Source of the DNA: Gammaproteobacteria bacterium
GTDB taxonomy: Bacteria; Pseudomonadota; Gammaproteobacteria; Pseudomonadales; Pseudohongiellaceae
Length of the DNA stretch: 43,126 nucleotides
NCBI GenBank assembly: GCA_017853205.1
Contig: JAFMKB010000017.1
Coordinates: 1 to 43,126 of the forward strand
Reading direction: 5' to 3'
Below the pieces are notes generated by a model. It had not been told where the DNA came from and made no database searches. It saw only the letters and a program-made list of their open reading frames with translations. Position 1 is the first letter of the stretch. Each line of letters starts with the position of its first letter. The position numbers and the translations under genes were made by a program. Positions 34,923-42,865 of this stretch are shown here, piece after piece.

Positions 34923-35283
34923 ATACCTGATAGCTCTGCTGTTAGTACTCGGCGAGCTAGGTGAACAGCGAGGAGCCACTGCGCAGAGTGAGAGTAGCAC
35001 GTCGCCGCTCAGGCTTTTTAGCTATGTGCACGATACTCTAAGCGCGTTTGAGGCAACGGGCAGATTGGAGCCCAATCCAGGCATCGACGGTGCTGATATC
35101 GAGGCCTTTGTCGCTCTTTTCGAAAGCTATAGAACGCAGTTTGCAGCGATCGAAGGAGAGTCATGCGAAAGTTTCGAACGCTTGGGGATTAGGATCAAGG
35201 AAAGCATTGAGCAGGAATTTGGCACAAGAGTCGCAGAGGAAATTTTGTTGACCTCGCAAGCACTCCCGCCGCCACGTTGTTAA
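34909..35283 (+). CDS. Small exported protein of unknown function
   Basis: 124 residues from GTG 34909, which overlaps the arfB end and has AGGGG 8 bases upstream. A hydrophobic signal segment (RYLIALLLVLGEL) is followed by a site near GATAQ for cleavage. The mature part of about 95 residues is acidic, mostly helical in character, with a Cys in GESCESFERLG and another at the C-terminus (PPPRC). I do not recognise the family. Confidence 0.65.
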   Translation: MTLTRYLIALLLVLGELGEQRGATAQSESSTSPLRLFSYVHDTLSAFEATGRLEPNPGIDGADIEAFVALFESYRTQFAAIEGESCESFERLGIRIKESIEQEFGTRVAEEILLTSQALPPPRC

Positions 35284-35313
35284 TAGTCTTCTTGATAGTT
35301 CTTGGGCTCACGC

Positions 35314-35356
35314 AAAAAAAAAGCGAAGCGGGCTAGATCCACTTCGCTTTTTTTCG
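35314..35356. terminator. Bidirectional intrinsic terminator
   Basis: 13-bp perfect stem (35316-35328 with 35342-35354, core gcgaag / cttcgc), flanked by A and T runs on both sides. It can end the + transcript of arfB and the exported protein and also the - transcript of the thiolase at 35369. Confidence 0.88.
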
Positions 35357-35368
35357 ATTGCTCTCAGG

Positions 35369-36553
35369 TTAGTAAACTTCGAACAGACCCGCCGCGCCCA
35401 TGCCGCCACCGACACACATTGTGCAAACCACGTATTTGGCGCCGCGACGCTTGCCTTCGATGAGGGCGTGGCCGACCATGCGGGCGCCGCTCATGCCGTA
35501 GGGATGGCCAATCGAAATCGCGCCGCCATTGACGTTGAGAAGTTCGTCGGGAATTCCGAGTTTATCGCGGCAGTAAATAACCTGCACCGCAAACGCTTCG
35601 TTAAGTTCCCAAAGGCCGATATCGTCCATTTTTAACCCGTTAGCGGCCAACAGCTTGGGGATTGCGTAAACAGGACCAATGCCCATTTCATCAGGTTCAA
35701 GGCCTGCAACTGCCATGCCGCGGTAGGCGCCTAGAGGGCTTAGGCCGCGCTGTTCGGCAAGCTTGCTGTCCATGATGACCGAGGCTGAGGCGCCATCTGA
35801 TAGCTGGCTAGCGTTGCCGGCAGTGATCACGCCGCCCTCGATTACAGGCTTAAGGCCAACGAGACCCTCAAGCGTCGTCGAAGGACGATTACCTTCGTCT
35901 TTTTCGAGCATGACATCGTGGACGCTTTGCTGTTTAGTTTCTTTGTCCATGAACAACATCTTGGATGCCATTGGCACGATTTCGTCATCAAACTTGCCGG
36001 CTGCCTGCGCGGCTGCCGTACGCTGCTGGCTTCGCAGAGAGTATTCGTCCTGCGCATCACGCGAGATGTTGTAGCGGCTAGCGACGACTTCAGCCGTTTG
36101 CAGCATCGGCATATAGGCATGCTGTGAGCGCGCGACGACATTGGGATCGATTGCGCGATACGCATTGCGATGCTCGTTCTGCACGAGGCTGATTGACTCT
36201 AAGCCACCGCCGACCACGATTGGCATGCCATCAACGATCACCTGCTTGGCAGCGGTCGCTATAGCCATCATGCCTGATGCGCACTGACGGTCCATGCTCA
36301 TGCCCGATACGCTTGAGGGAAGCCCTGCAGCGACGCCTGCTGTGCGGCCGATGTTTTGGCCCGAAGAGCCCTGCTGCATGGCGCAACCCATCACCACGTC
36401 TTGGATCTCTGCAGGATCGATGCCCGCGCGCTGAACCGCCGCGGCGATGACGTGGCCGCCCATTGTTGGCGCATCGGTGTCATTGAAAGCACCGCGGTAG
36501 GCCTTGCCGATCGGGGTTCTTGCCGTGGATACGATTACTGCTTCTCTAGTCAT
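35369..36553 (-). CDS. Acetyl-CoA acetyltransferase / acyltransferase (thiolase)
   Basis: 394-residue thiolase with Cys91 in DRQCASG, His350 in [10 protein letters not shown] and Cys380 in CVGGGMG. It is only distantly like the thiolase at 13840 and may prefer a different acyl chain or work in the biosynthetic direction. It begins 51 bases after the selenoprotein gene and ends before the bidirectional terminator, so it is likely the last gene of that transcript. Confidence 0.92.
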   Translation of the reverse strand: MTREAVIVSTARTPIGKAYRGAFNDTDAPTMGGHVIAAAVQRAGIDPAEIQDVVMGCAMQQGSSGQNIGRTAGVAAGLPSSVSGMSMDRQCASGMMAIATAAKQVIVDGMPIVVGGGLESISLVQNEHRNAYRAIDPNVVARSQHAYMPMLQTAEVVASRYNISRDAQDEYSLRSQQRTAAAQAAGKFDDEIVPMASKMLFMDKETKQQSVHDVMLEKDEGNRPSTTLEGLVGLKPVIEGGVITAGNASQLSDGASASVIMDSKLAEQRGLSPLGAYRGMAVAGLEPDEMGIGPVYAIPKLLAANGLKMDDIGLWELNEAFAVQVIYCRDKLGIPDELLNVNGGAISIGHPYGMSGARMVGHALIEGKRRGAKYVVCTMCVGGGMGAAGLFEVY

Positions 36554-36604
36554 GCTGCTGTTTCTCCGGTCTATTAAAGTAATTTAGTTGAATAGTAATT
36601 GTGG

Positions 36605-37126
36605 TTACTCTGCAGCGCAGACTAGCCGTTTAACGTTTTCGATAGCGTCTCTCGCCAGTTGCGTCATCTCTTCATCGCTACGATCTTGTATCGGATGCGG
36701 AACGAAAAGACTGGCAGGTGCAATTCCCAACGAGCGCCCCTGCGCCGCGGCCGCGTCGACGAACTCAGTCGAGGCGATAAAGGCTGAGGGAAGTCCACGA
36801 CTTTCGAGATTCATGATGTCATGCAAACTGCACGAGGTACACGAGCCTCAGTCGGCGAGCCCTTCGATCACGGCGTCGCATTCGACGCTGATCTTTTGAG
36901 TGAGCTCTAGGGGCGCGATTCTTGCGAAAGTCGGTTTTGCATAGCGATTAACCTTTGCACCCACAGCGACAAGCTGTCTTTCGACTTCGTCTAAGAATTC
37001 CTTTCCGCGTGGTTTTGAAATATCTAGCAGGCCCACGGTTGCACCTGCGAGTGTTGCAAGCCTTGGTAGGATTTGCCGCTCAACCGGGCTCAGCTCGGCA
37101 GTCGGGTCTAGCAGAGAAGTATGCAT
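36605..37126 (-). CDS. UGSC-motif selenoprotein (in-frame TGA read as selenocysteine)
   Basis: One frame from ATG 37126 to TAA at 36605-36607 is interrupted only by a TGA at 36848-36850. Read as selenocysteine it gives a 173-residue protein with U93-G-S-C96-T-S-C99, the hallmark UGSC motif followed by a further CxxC-like Cys. Sequence on both sides fits the family: VGLLDISKPRG and RYAKPTFARIAP before, and NLESRGLPSAFIASTEFVDAA and FVPHPIQDRSDEEM after. A UxxC pair suggests redox chemistry; the function is not known. AAGGAG lies 7 bases before the ATG. No ribosome binding site precedes the TTG/ATG codons after the TGA, so a separate downstream gene is unlikely. It follows the thioredoxin-fused gene by 19 bases. 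Confidence 0.85.
36819..36850 (-). promoter_or_regulatory. Candidate bacterial SECIS element
   Basis: Right after the TGA (36848-36850) the - strand forms a 7-bp stem TCGTGCA / TGCATGA with apical loop GTT (36819-36835). The loop begins 19 bases after the TGA, within the 16-37 base range usual for bacterial SECIS elements, and starts with G. The lower stem is weak. SelB binding is inferred. Confidence 0.5.
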
Positions 37127-37145
37127 TGCCTCACTCCTTTGGTCG

Positions 37146-38600
37146 TTAACTTACTGTTGGTTGTGAAACGAGCTGACTACCTCGTTCGCCTGATGCGACC
37201 CAACCGCCGATAATGGCTGAAAACATACCAGCGGTGCCACCTAGCGTCACGATATGCAGGCCGTCGTCCCTAAATTTGTTCAATATCTTGTCTTTGAAAC
37301 GCTCGGGCATGCCTTCGGCGATGCCGTCTGCACCGCGCATGATTTCTTCGCCCGGTGTCATTAAATTGTTGTACAGAGCAGCGCGCAAATCTGCCTTGGT
37401 CCAGCCGCCTTCTTTGAAAACGCGCCGGTGCTCTGGGGAGACTAGCAGAATCGCGTCTGCCATACCAAATAGCTTGCTATGAGCGACTGTCCTGAGGCTC
37501 GCGGCGAGGCTGCGAGCGAGCGACTCTGGGGTACGAGACTGCTGATCGACGATGCCCTGAAGCCCCTCGCCGGCAAAAAGGCTGACGACGGATTCGTTTC
37601 TGTCAAAGCCGCGATCTTGAGCAAGGGTCGGCCAATCGACATCCGATTCATCTTCGGCGAAGCAGTAGCTGTATTTGCCGGGATTGCCCATCGTGGCGCG
37701 ATCGATGCCGCCCGGCAGACCGCCGCCGACATTCCTTATAAGTAGTTGAAGTGCGCGGCCAATAGTCGCGTTGGCTCGGTTGCCTTGTCCCAACGCGTTA
37801 ATACCCGAGTTCATGCCGATAGCGTTAGCAATGGGTCCATTCACAATCACAACTGGTGCAGAGAAATAGGTCGTGCAGAGTAGTCCATGCATACAAAATT
37901 TGTCTTGCAAAGCGGCCTCAACCGCCGCGAGAACTACTGGGAAATACTCGGGCTTGCACCCAGCAAGAACCGCGTTGATCGCAACCTTTTCGATGCTACA
38001 GGGTACATTGTCCGGTGGTATGTTGCCGATTATCTCAGAGGCCGATCTGTCGCTGCCTTTGAGCATTCTAATTACTCGCAGAGCAGTGGGCGGCACAACA
38101 GGTAAGCCGTCGCTCCAACCGCGATCGAAACATGCCTCGAGTTCGTCCTCTGATGAGGCAAGTTCTACTTCTCGTGCTTGCAATTCATTCTTGCCAAAGC
38201 GCAGCGCGAGCACCTCGTCCATACCAGGGTCTTGCGTCTTCGAGCCACACCCGGGCTTAAACTCGATGAGAGTCTCTCCGAGGGACTGGATACCCGTAAA
38301 CTCCCGCCATTCTGCGCGGTCCCACCCCACGATTCGTACTTCAACTCCTGCCGCATCGTGGCGAATAAGGGTCGGAACGATTTCGATGCCAGCGGCATAG
38401 GACTGCTCGAGGTTGCTGTCGTCGACAACCCCTGGCATATCGGGGAAAGTAGGGTCGTCTTGGGTATAGAGAGTAAGATCTGCGCCTAGCTGGGCAGCAA
38501 GTTCCGAGACGGCGGGTATCACGAGCTGGCAGGTTGGACAGTCGCGTTTTAAATATAATGAGTAGCGCGTTGCTGCGGCGGATGAAGCAGGAGTGGTCAC
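37146..38600 (-). CDS. Thioredoxin-domain fusion protein, probable partner of the UGSC selenoprotein
   Basis: 484 residues. The N-terminal thioredoxin-like domain (about 10-115) has the redox motif CPTC (21-24) and a cis-Pro region IVPT (74-77). After a linker containing Cys118 in PGCGS comes a large domain of about 330 residues with GWSDGLPVVPPT (161-172), several cysteines (C201, C215, C236, C242) and glycine-rich segments (LIRNVGGGLPGG, LGGTAGMFSAIIGG). I know this domain only as one that accompanies UGSC proteins; it has no assigned reaction. No signal peptide. GTG 38600 with AGAGGA upstream. The two proteins may form a two-subunit reductase in which CPTC recycles the selenocysteine site. 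Confidence 0.75.
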   Translation of the reverse strand: MTTPASSAAATRYSLYLKRDCPTCQLVIPAVSELAAQLGADLTLYTQDDPTFPDMPGVVDDSNLEQSYAAGIEIVPTLIRHDAAGVEVRIVGWDRAEWREFTGIQSLGETLIEFKPGCGSKTQDPGMDEVLALRFGKNELQAREVELASSEDELEACFDRGWSDGLPVVPPTALRVIRMLKGSDRSASEIIGNIPPDNVPCSIEKVAINAVLAGCKPEYFPVVLAAVEAALQDKFCMHGLLCTTYFSAPVVIVNGPIANAIGMNSGINALGQGNRANATIGRALQLLIRNVGGGLPGGIDRATMGNPGKYSYCFAEDESDVDWPTLAQDRGFDRNESVVSLFAGEGLQGIVDQQSRTPESLARSLAASLRTVAHSKLFGMADAILLVSPEHRRVFKEGGWTKADLRAALYNNLMTPGEEIMRGADGIAEGMPERFKDKILNKFRDDGLHIVTLGGTAGMFSAIIGGWVASGERGSQLVSQPTVS

Positions 38601-38648
38601 TGAGAATCCTCTTTTACGTACGGATTTGGTTGTATACCCGACCTCTGG

Positions 38649-38978
38649 TCAATAAACGAAGCCTAGCGTGCTGATACCAACGAGGATGTTGATTATCATG
38701 AAAACCGAAGAGGTCCTCGAAATAACCTTCCACTTTTGCGGCCCCCGATAGCGGTTTCGAATGCCAATCACGAGCAAGAATGTATAGGCAAGTTGGAGTG
38801 AGACCAATCCAAGAAACGTAACCCAATTATCAGAATCGACTGCCCAGCTCCCCGCGAAGAAAAGGAAACAAGCGCCTACAAAGTAGAGGAGCCAGTAGCT
38901 CACCGCGAGGCGGAGGTCGCCGGCAATAAAATGTGACTCTCGGAATTCGGGTGACGCTGTTTCTGGATCTTGTAGCAT
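38649..38978 (-). CDS. Small membrane protein upstream of the UGSC genes
   Basis: 109 residues with three to four hydrophobic segments (about 24-45, 51-72 and 87-107) joined by a basic loop (RNRYRGPQKWK). I do not recognise the family. It starts at ATG 38978 and ends 48 bases before the thioredoxin-fused gene on the same strand, so it is probably the first gene of the operon and could provide membrane attachment or transport. Confidence 0.7.
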   Translation of the reverse strand: MLQDPETASPEFRESHFIAGDLRLAVSYWLLYFVGACFLFFAGSWAVDSDNWVTFLGLVSLQLAYTFLLVIGIRNRYRGPQKWKVISRTSSVFMIINILVGISTLGFVY

Positions 38979-39111
38979 GCGTTTCGTCTCTTGAGCTGCG
39001 AGAGCCCCGTCTTTTAAACCCGAGTCTATCCTAGACTCAAGTCCTCCACAATTTGTAACAGTAGGGGGCGGCGCTGGCCTCTATACTCCTGCGCCTGATA
39101 GTAAAAATTAA

Positions 39112-39153
39112 TAATGCAAAGCATTAGATCGAATAACAAGTGCATTAAGCACT
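39112..39153. repeat. Two small hairpins upstream of the TonB receptor
   Basis: taatgc-aaa-gcatta (39112-39126, perfect 6 bp) and agtgc-attaa-gcact (39139-39153, perfect 5 bp) lie in the divergent 210-base gap, 36-77 bases before the receptor start. They may be operators or leader structure. Confidence 0.35.
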
Positions 39154-39188
39154 GAACGCATTACAAGCCCCATGCTCGGAGTCACAAG

Positions 39189-41360
39189 ATGACTATCTCT
39201 CTCTTTTCGCGCAAGACGCGCTGCGTTTTTCGCGCTGTTTTACTGGTTTCCTCTTTGGCCGGTGCTGTGAATGCACAGGACAACGTTGGTGACGAATCAA
39301 CGGTTATTTATCGCGCCGACTATTTCGCTGAGTTTAATCCCATTACGGCGCAGGATATGGTCGATCGCATTCCAGGTATCGGTGGTGCGACCAGCAGCGG
39401 CGGCGGATTCGGCGGCGGTGCCGGCGGCGGCAATGGTGGCCGTGGGTTAGGTGGCGGCGGTGGTAGCGAGATAATCATCAACGGCAAACGTATGGCGGGC
39501 AAGAGCAATCAGGCCAGCGGTCAATTGGGGCGCATTACTGCAGGGCAGGTCGATTATATTGAGCTGATAAGAGGCACCTCGGGTGATCTCGATGTGCGCG
39601 GCAGCGGCGTCGTAGTCAATGTGATCCTCCGCGAGGAGCTTTCATCGACAGCGCTCAATGTTGGAGTCAATACAGATCGCTATGCAGATGGAGAAAGCCA
39701 GTCCGGCGGGTCTGTCGCGGTCAGCGGAAATTTAGCAAAGCTTGGCTATGTGCTGAGCGCTTCGGCAGAGCCGCGTTACGACCATCGTATTACCTATGAA
39801 GATAGCGTGCTCGGGGACTTCACTGCGAACGATGCAATTCGTGAAGATCAGATTCGTGATCAAACCAGCTACAACTACAGCGCCAATTTCGACTACGAAT
39901 TTAGCCCTAACTCGAGCGCTAGACTCAATGCACTTTATTCGCAGAATGACAATCCGACGACACTCGCGCGACGCACGGTGAACCTGCGCGTGTATCCCAA
40001 TACGGTGGCGCTGCAGCGCGAAGAATTGCCCGGCGAGCGGGACAATTGGGAAATCGGTGCGGACTATGAGTTGCGCACGCAGCAAGGATCGCGATTCAAA
40101 GCGTTGATTATAAGTAATCAGGGGAATGTCGATAGCGTCCGTAAACGCTACGACGTTGCGGACGATGGCAGCGAGGAGCTGTCTCTCTTTCTCGATACTG
40201 GCAGCGTCACCAAAGAGCGCATCGCCAGAGGCTCCTTTACTTTCGATATTTTCGACTCTCAGGATGTCGAACTTGGCATTGAGCGCGCGCAAACCATACT
40301 TGATTCTCGTCTTGCCTACGGCATCAAAGATGCGAATGGAATCCCTGATCCTAAGCTGGGCGGCCTCGTCGCGCAAAACGTGTCGAACGCGGTCTCCACC
40401 GTTGAAGAAATGCGTTATGAGCCATTTCTGATTCACAATTGGCAGTTGAATACGCAGATGTCACTCGAGACATCGATGCTCTATGAATCCTCAGAGATTA
40501 GCCAGTCGGGCGAGAAGTCGCTGTCGCGCGACTTCGGTTTTTTCAAGCCAAAAATTGATTTCCGCTACGACCTCACGCCGCAGTTGCAGGTCAGAGGAAC
40601 CGTTGAAAAACGAGTGAGGCAATTAAGATTCGGCGATTTTGTTGCCTCGAACGATGATCAAGATAATGACTCAAATGTTCTCGGCGGAAATGAGAATCTA
40701 AGGCCTGAGTGGCTTTGGGCCTACGATCTTAAGGGCGAGTATCGTTTGCCGAATGACGTGGGCGTTGTGTCCGCAGGTGTTTGGTATCACCAACATACCG
40801 ACGTGATCGAGCGCGTTGATGCGACGGTCAATGAGAGCAATTTGCAGTCGATTGCTGGCAATATTGGTGATGGTCACATGTACGGACTAAACGCAGCCGC
40901 GAGCATCCGCATGCGAATGATCGATATGCCGAACTTGCTAGTCACCGCTAATTTCAACGCCAAAGACTCTAGCGTGACTGACCCTTTCTTAGGGCTTGAT
41001 CGTCGCTTCGCCAATTTCGACCGGGGTCGACTGCGTTTGGGCATGCGTCACGATGTGTCCTCGCTAGACATTAGTTATGGGATGGAATGGAATAATCGCT
41101 TCGATGGCAACATGAAACGCTACGAGATCGACGACATCGAGCTGCGCGCAGGCGATCCGAATGTCAGTGCTTTTGTGCAGTTCGTCGACCGCCGCGGGAT
41201 TACCTACCGCCTAGACGTGCTTAACGCGAATGACAATATGCAATGCCGCGAGAGGCAGCGCTTCGTGGGCAGAATGTCAGACGGCATTCTGGAGGAAATT
41301 GAGGATAACTGCGGCGGTTCTGGTCGCACGCTATCGCTCAAGATCAACGGTAATTTTTGA
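39189..41360 (+). CDS. TonB-dependent outer-membrane receptor with Gly-rich plug insertion
   Basis: 723 residues. A signal peptide ends near AVNAQ (residue 29). The plug domain contains AQDMVDRIPGI and EIIINGKRMAGKSNQ, with a run of about 25 mostly Gly residues inserted between them (about 68-92). After VDYIELIRGTSGDLDVRGSGVVVNVI the barrel follows to a C-terminal aromatic residue (NGNF). It imports a substrate across the outer membrane with TonB energy. Ligand unknown; there is no adjacent siderophore or sugar gene. A paired Cys near the C-terminus could form a disulfide. Confidence 0.88.
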   Translation: MTISLFSRKTRCVFRAVLLVSSLAGAVNAQDNVGDESTVIYRADYFAEFNPITAQDMVDRIPGIGGATSSGGGFGGGAGGGNGGRGLGGGGGSEIIINGKRMAGKSNQASGQLGRITAGQVDYIELIRGTSGDLDVRGSGVVVNVILREELSSTALNVGVNTDRYADGESQSGGSVAVSGNLAKLGYVLSASAEPRYDHRITYEDSVLGDFTANDAIREDQIRDQTSYNYSANFDYEFSPNSSARLNALYSQNDNPTTLARRTVNLRVYPNTVALQREELPGERDNWEIGADYELRTQQGSRFKALIISNQGNVDSVRKRYDVADDGSEELSLFLDTGSVTKERIARGSFTFDIFDSQDVELGIERAQTILDSRLAYGIKDANGIPDPKLGGLVAQNVSNAVSTVEEMRYEPFLIHNWQLNTQMSLETSMLYESSEISQSGEKSLSRDFGFFKPKIDFRYDLTPQLQVRGTVEKRVRQLRFGDFVASNDDQDNDSNVLGGNENLRPEWLWAYDLKGEYRLPNDVGVVSAGVWYHQHTDVIERVDATVNESNLQSIAGNIGDGHMYGLNAAASIRMRMIDMPNLLVTANFNAKDSSVTDPFLGLDRRFANFDRGRLRLGMRHDVSSLDISYGMEWNNRFDGNMKRYEIDDIELRAGDPNVSAFVQFVDRRGITYRLDVLNANDNMQCRERQRFVGRMSDGILEEIEDNCGGSGRTLSLKINGNF

Positions 41361-41368
41361 GTCCTTCA

Positions 41369-41394
41369 CGCGGGAGTTGAGAGATTCTCGCGCG
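41369..41394. terminator. Hairpin between convergent receptor and QmcA genes
   Basis: cgcgggag / ctcgcgcg arms (one mismatch), 10-base loop, no T-run. Probable weak terminator or boundary structure. Confidence 0.35.
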
Positions 41395-41401
41395 GGGTGG
41401 G

Positions 41402-42253
41402 TTAGCGCCCTCCCATCATGCCTTTCAACGCGGCGGGAATATCTGCAGGGAATACAACGAATTTAGAATTATCGGATGCTGCAAGATTCTGTAACGAGGC
41501 GATGTATTTTTCACCTAAAAGGTAGGCGACTGGTAGCTCATTGTCGCCTACCGCAGAGGTGACGAGTTCGATAGCCGTCTGACTCGCCTGCGCAAGTATG
41601 ACCTGCGCCTCAGCTTCGCGCCGCGAGGCCTCTAGTTTTCCCTCTGCCTTTAAGATTGCGGCCTGCTTATCGCCATCTGCGCGCGTCACTGTGGCGCGGC
41701 GAGCACGCTCGGCGGCGGCCTGTTCTTCCATCGCTGCCTGCATAGTGCCCGACGGATTTATGTCTTGAATCTCTACTGTTTTGAGCGTGATGCCCCAATC
41801 TGCGATGTCATCGCTAATCGCTGCCTTGAGCTTTGCCTTAATGTGATCGCGGGACGAGAGCGCGTCGTCGAGTGCCATTTCGCCGACAATTGAGCGAAGT
41901 GAAGTCTGCACCAGCGTTTGAATGGCCAGGGTGTAATCTTCAACACCGTAAACCGCCTTTTCGGGCGACACGATATTTATGTAGGCTACGGCATTTGTCA
42001 TGATAACGGCATTATCTTTCGTGATGACTTCCTGCGAGGGTATGTCCAATACGATGTCTTTTGTCGTTACCTTGTAGGCAATGCTGTCTATGTAAGGGAT
42101 CACGAAATTGAGCCCGGGGTTGAGCGATGTGTAATATTTCCCTAATCGCTGAACAACCCATTTGTTGCCCTGAGGGACTTGCCTCACGCCCTTAGCGACG
42201 GTCACGAGCAGGAAAATAAAAAGAGCAGTCGTTAAAATTAAAGCCGGTTCCAT
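41402..42253 (-). CDS. qmcA: SPFH/Band 7 (stomatin-like) protein, QmcA type
   Basis: 283 residues. N-terminal transmembrane segment (ALILTTALFIFLLVTVA), SPFH domain (QGNKWVVQRLGKYY, PGLNFVIPYID, LDIPSQEVITKDNA) and an Ala/Glu-rich coiled coil (EEQAAAERARRATV). It makes membrane microdomain scaffolds and commonly pairs with NfeD, whose gene lies directly upstream here. ATG 42253 has GGAG 7 bases before it; the longer open frame overlaps the NfeD gene and is shadow. Confidence 0.9.
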   Translation of the reverse strand: MEPALILTTALFIFLLVTVAKGVRQVPQGNKWVVQRLGKYYTSLNPGLNFVIPYIDSIAYKVTTKDIVLDIPSQEVITKDNAVIMTNAVAYINIVSPEKAVYGVEDYTLAIQTLVQTSLRSIVGEMALDDALSSRDHIKAKLKAAISDDIADWGITLKTVEIQDINPSGTMQAAMEEQAAAERARRATVTRADGDKQAAILKAEGKLEASRREAEAQVILAQASQTAIELVTSAVGDNELPVAYLLGEKYIASLQNLAASDNSKFVVFPADIPAALKGMMGGR

Positions 42254-42291
42254 AGCGATCTCCGAGTCAATGAGTTGCGTTTCGTCCTCGC

Positions 42292-42738
42292 CTAGACGCG
42301 AACGACGATTAGAGAGTTTCCTGAGACATCTTTTACTGACACACGGTCCCCGATGCTGAGAGTATCTTGGGACATAATTAGCCACTCGTCCGAGCCGAGC
42401 AGCGGCGCGGGAAAGCGAACCATGCCGCGTTTGTCGCCGTTAGGTACAGAGAGAACTTGGCCGATTTCACCGATTAGGGCCTCGCGTGACAAGCCCGCTT
42501 TGGTAACGTCTTTGGATAGCGGTTTGAGAAAACGAAACCAAGCCACCGCGAACACGAGGGACAGAAGCGTCCAAAAAATAAGCTGTGCTGGCGCGCCGAT
42601 ACCTGGTGCGATGACTAGGCTTAGGCCGACGACAACGGCGGCGGCCCCAAACCAAAAGATAAAGAAAGACCCAATAAACATTTCGGCGAGCATCAGTACG
42701 ATACCCAAGACAATCCAGTGCCAGTAAACGAGTTCCAT
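42292..42738 (-). CDS. NfeD-family membrane protein
   Basis: 148 residues, short NfeD form (YbbK-partner type) without a protease domain. Two to three transmembrane helices (about 7-27, 31-45 and 50-71) precede a C-terminal OB-fold domain (LIGEIGQVLS to SLIVVRV). It partners QmcA-type SPFH proteins. AGGGA lies 8 bases before ATG 42738. The longer open frame to 42789 is not supported. Confidence 0.9.
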   Translation of the reverse strand: MELVYWHWIVLGIVLMLAEMFIGSFFIFWFGAAAVVVGLSLVIAPGIGAPAQLIFWTLLSLVFAVAWFRFLKPLSKDVTKAGLSREALIGEIGQVLSVPNGDKRGMVRFPAPLLGSDEWLIMSQDTLSIGDRVSVKDVSGNSLIVVRV

Positions 42739-42759
42739 GGTGTAATCCCTGTATACTTG

Positions 42760-42775
42760 CTTTAACTTTTTAAAG
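42760..42775. repeat. Small hairpin upstream of the NfeD gene
   Basis: ctttaa-cttt-ttaaag, perfect 6-bp stem in the divergent gap before the alpha/beta hydrolase gene. Role unknown. Confidence 0.3.
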
Positions 42776-42865
42776 AAGACCTTTAACAATCAAAATAGCT
42801 TTCACACTATAACGTAAAGACCCTTACGGGTTGCAAATCTAATTCTCAAGGAGAGAGCCCGCTCA

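Noticed and set aside
36605..36850. Reading the selenoprotein as a pseudogene or as two separate genes
   Set aside because: The frame is the same on both sides, the second part lacks a ribosome binding site, and the join recreates the UGSC family motif.
39054..39087. TTGTAA and TATACT as a promoter for the TonB receptor
   Set aside because: The spacing of 22 bases is too long for a sigma70 promoter.
39732..40436. Long open frame (234 codons) on the - strand
   Set aside because: It is antisense to the TonB receptor barrel and shows no recognisable protein features.
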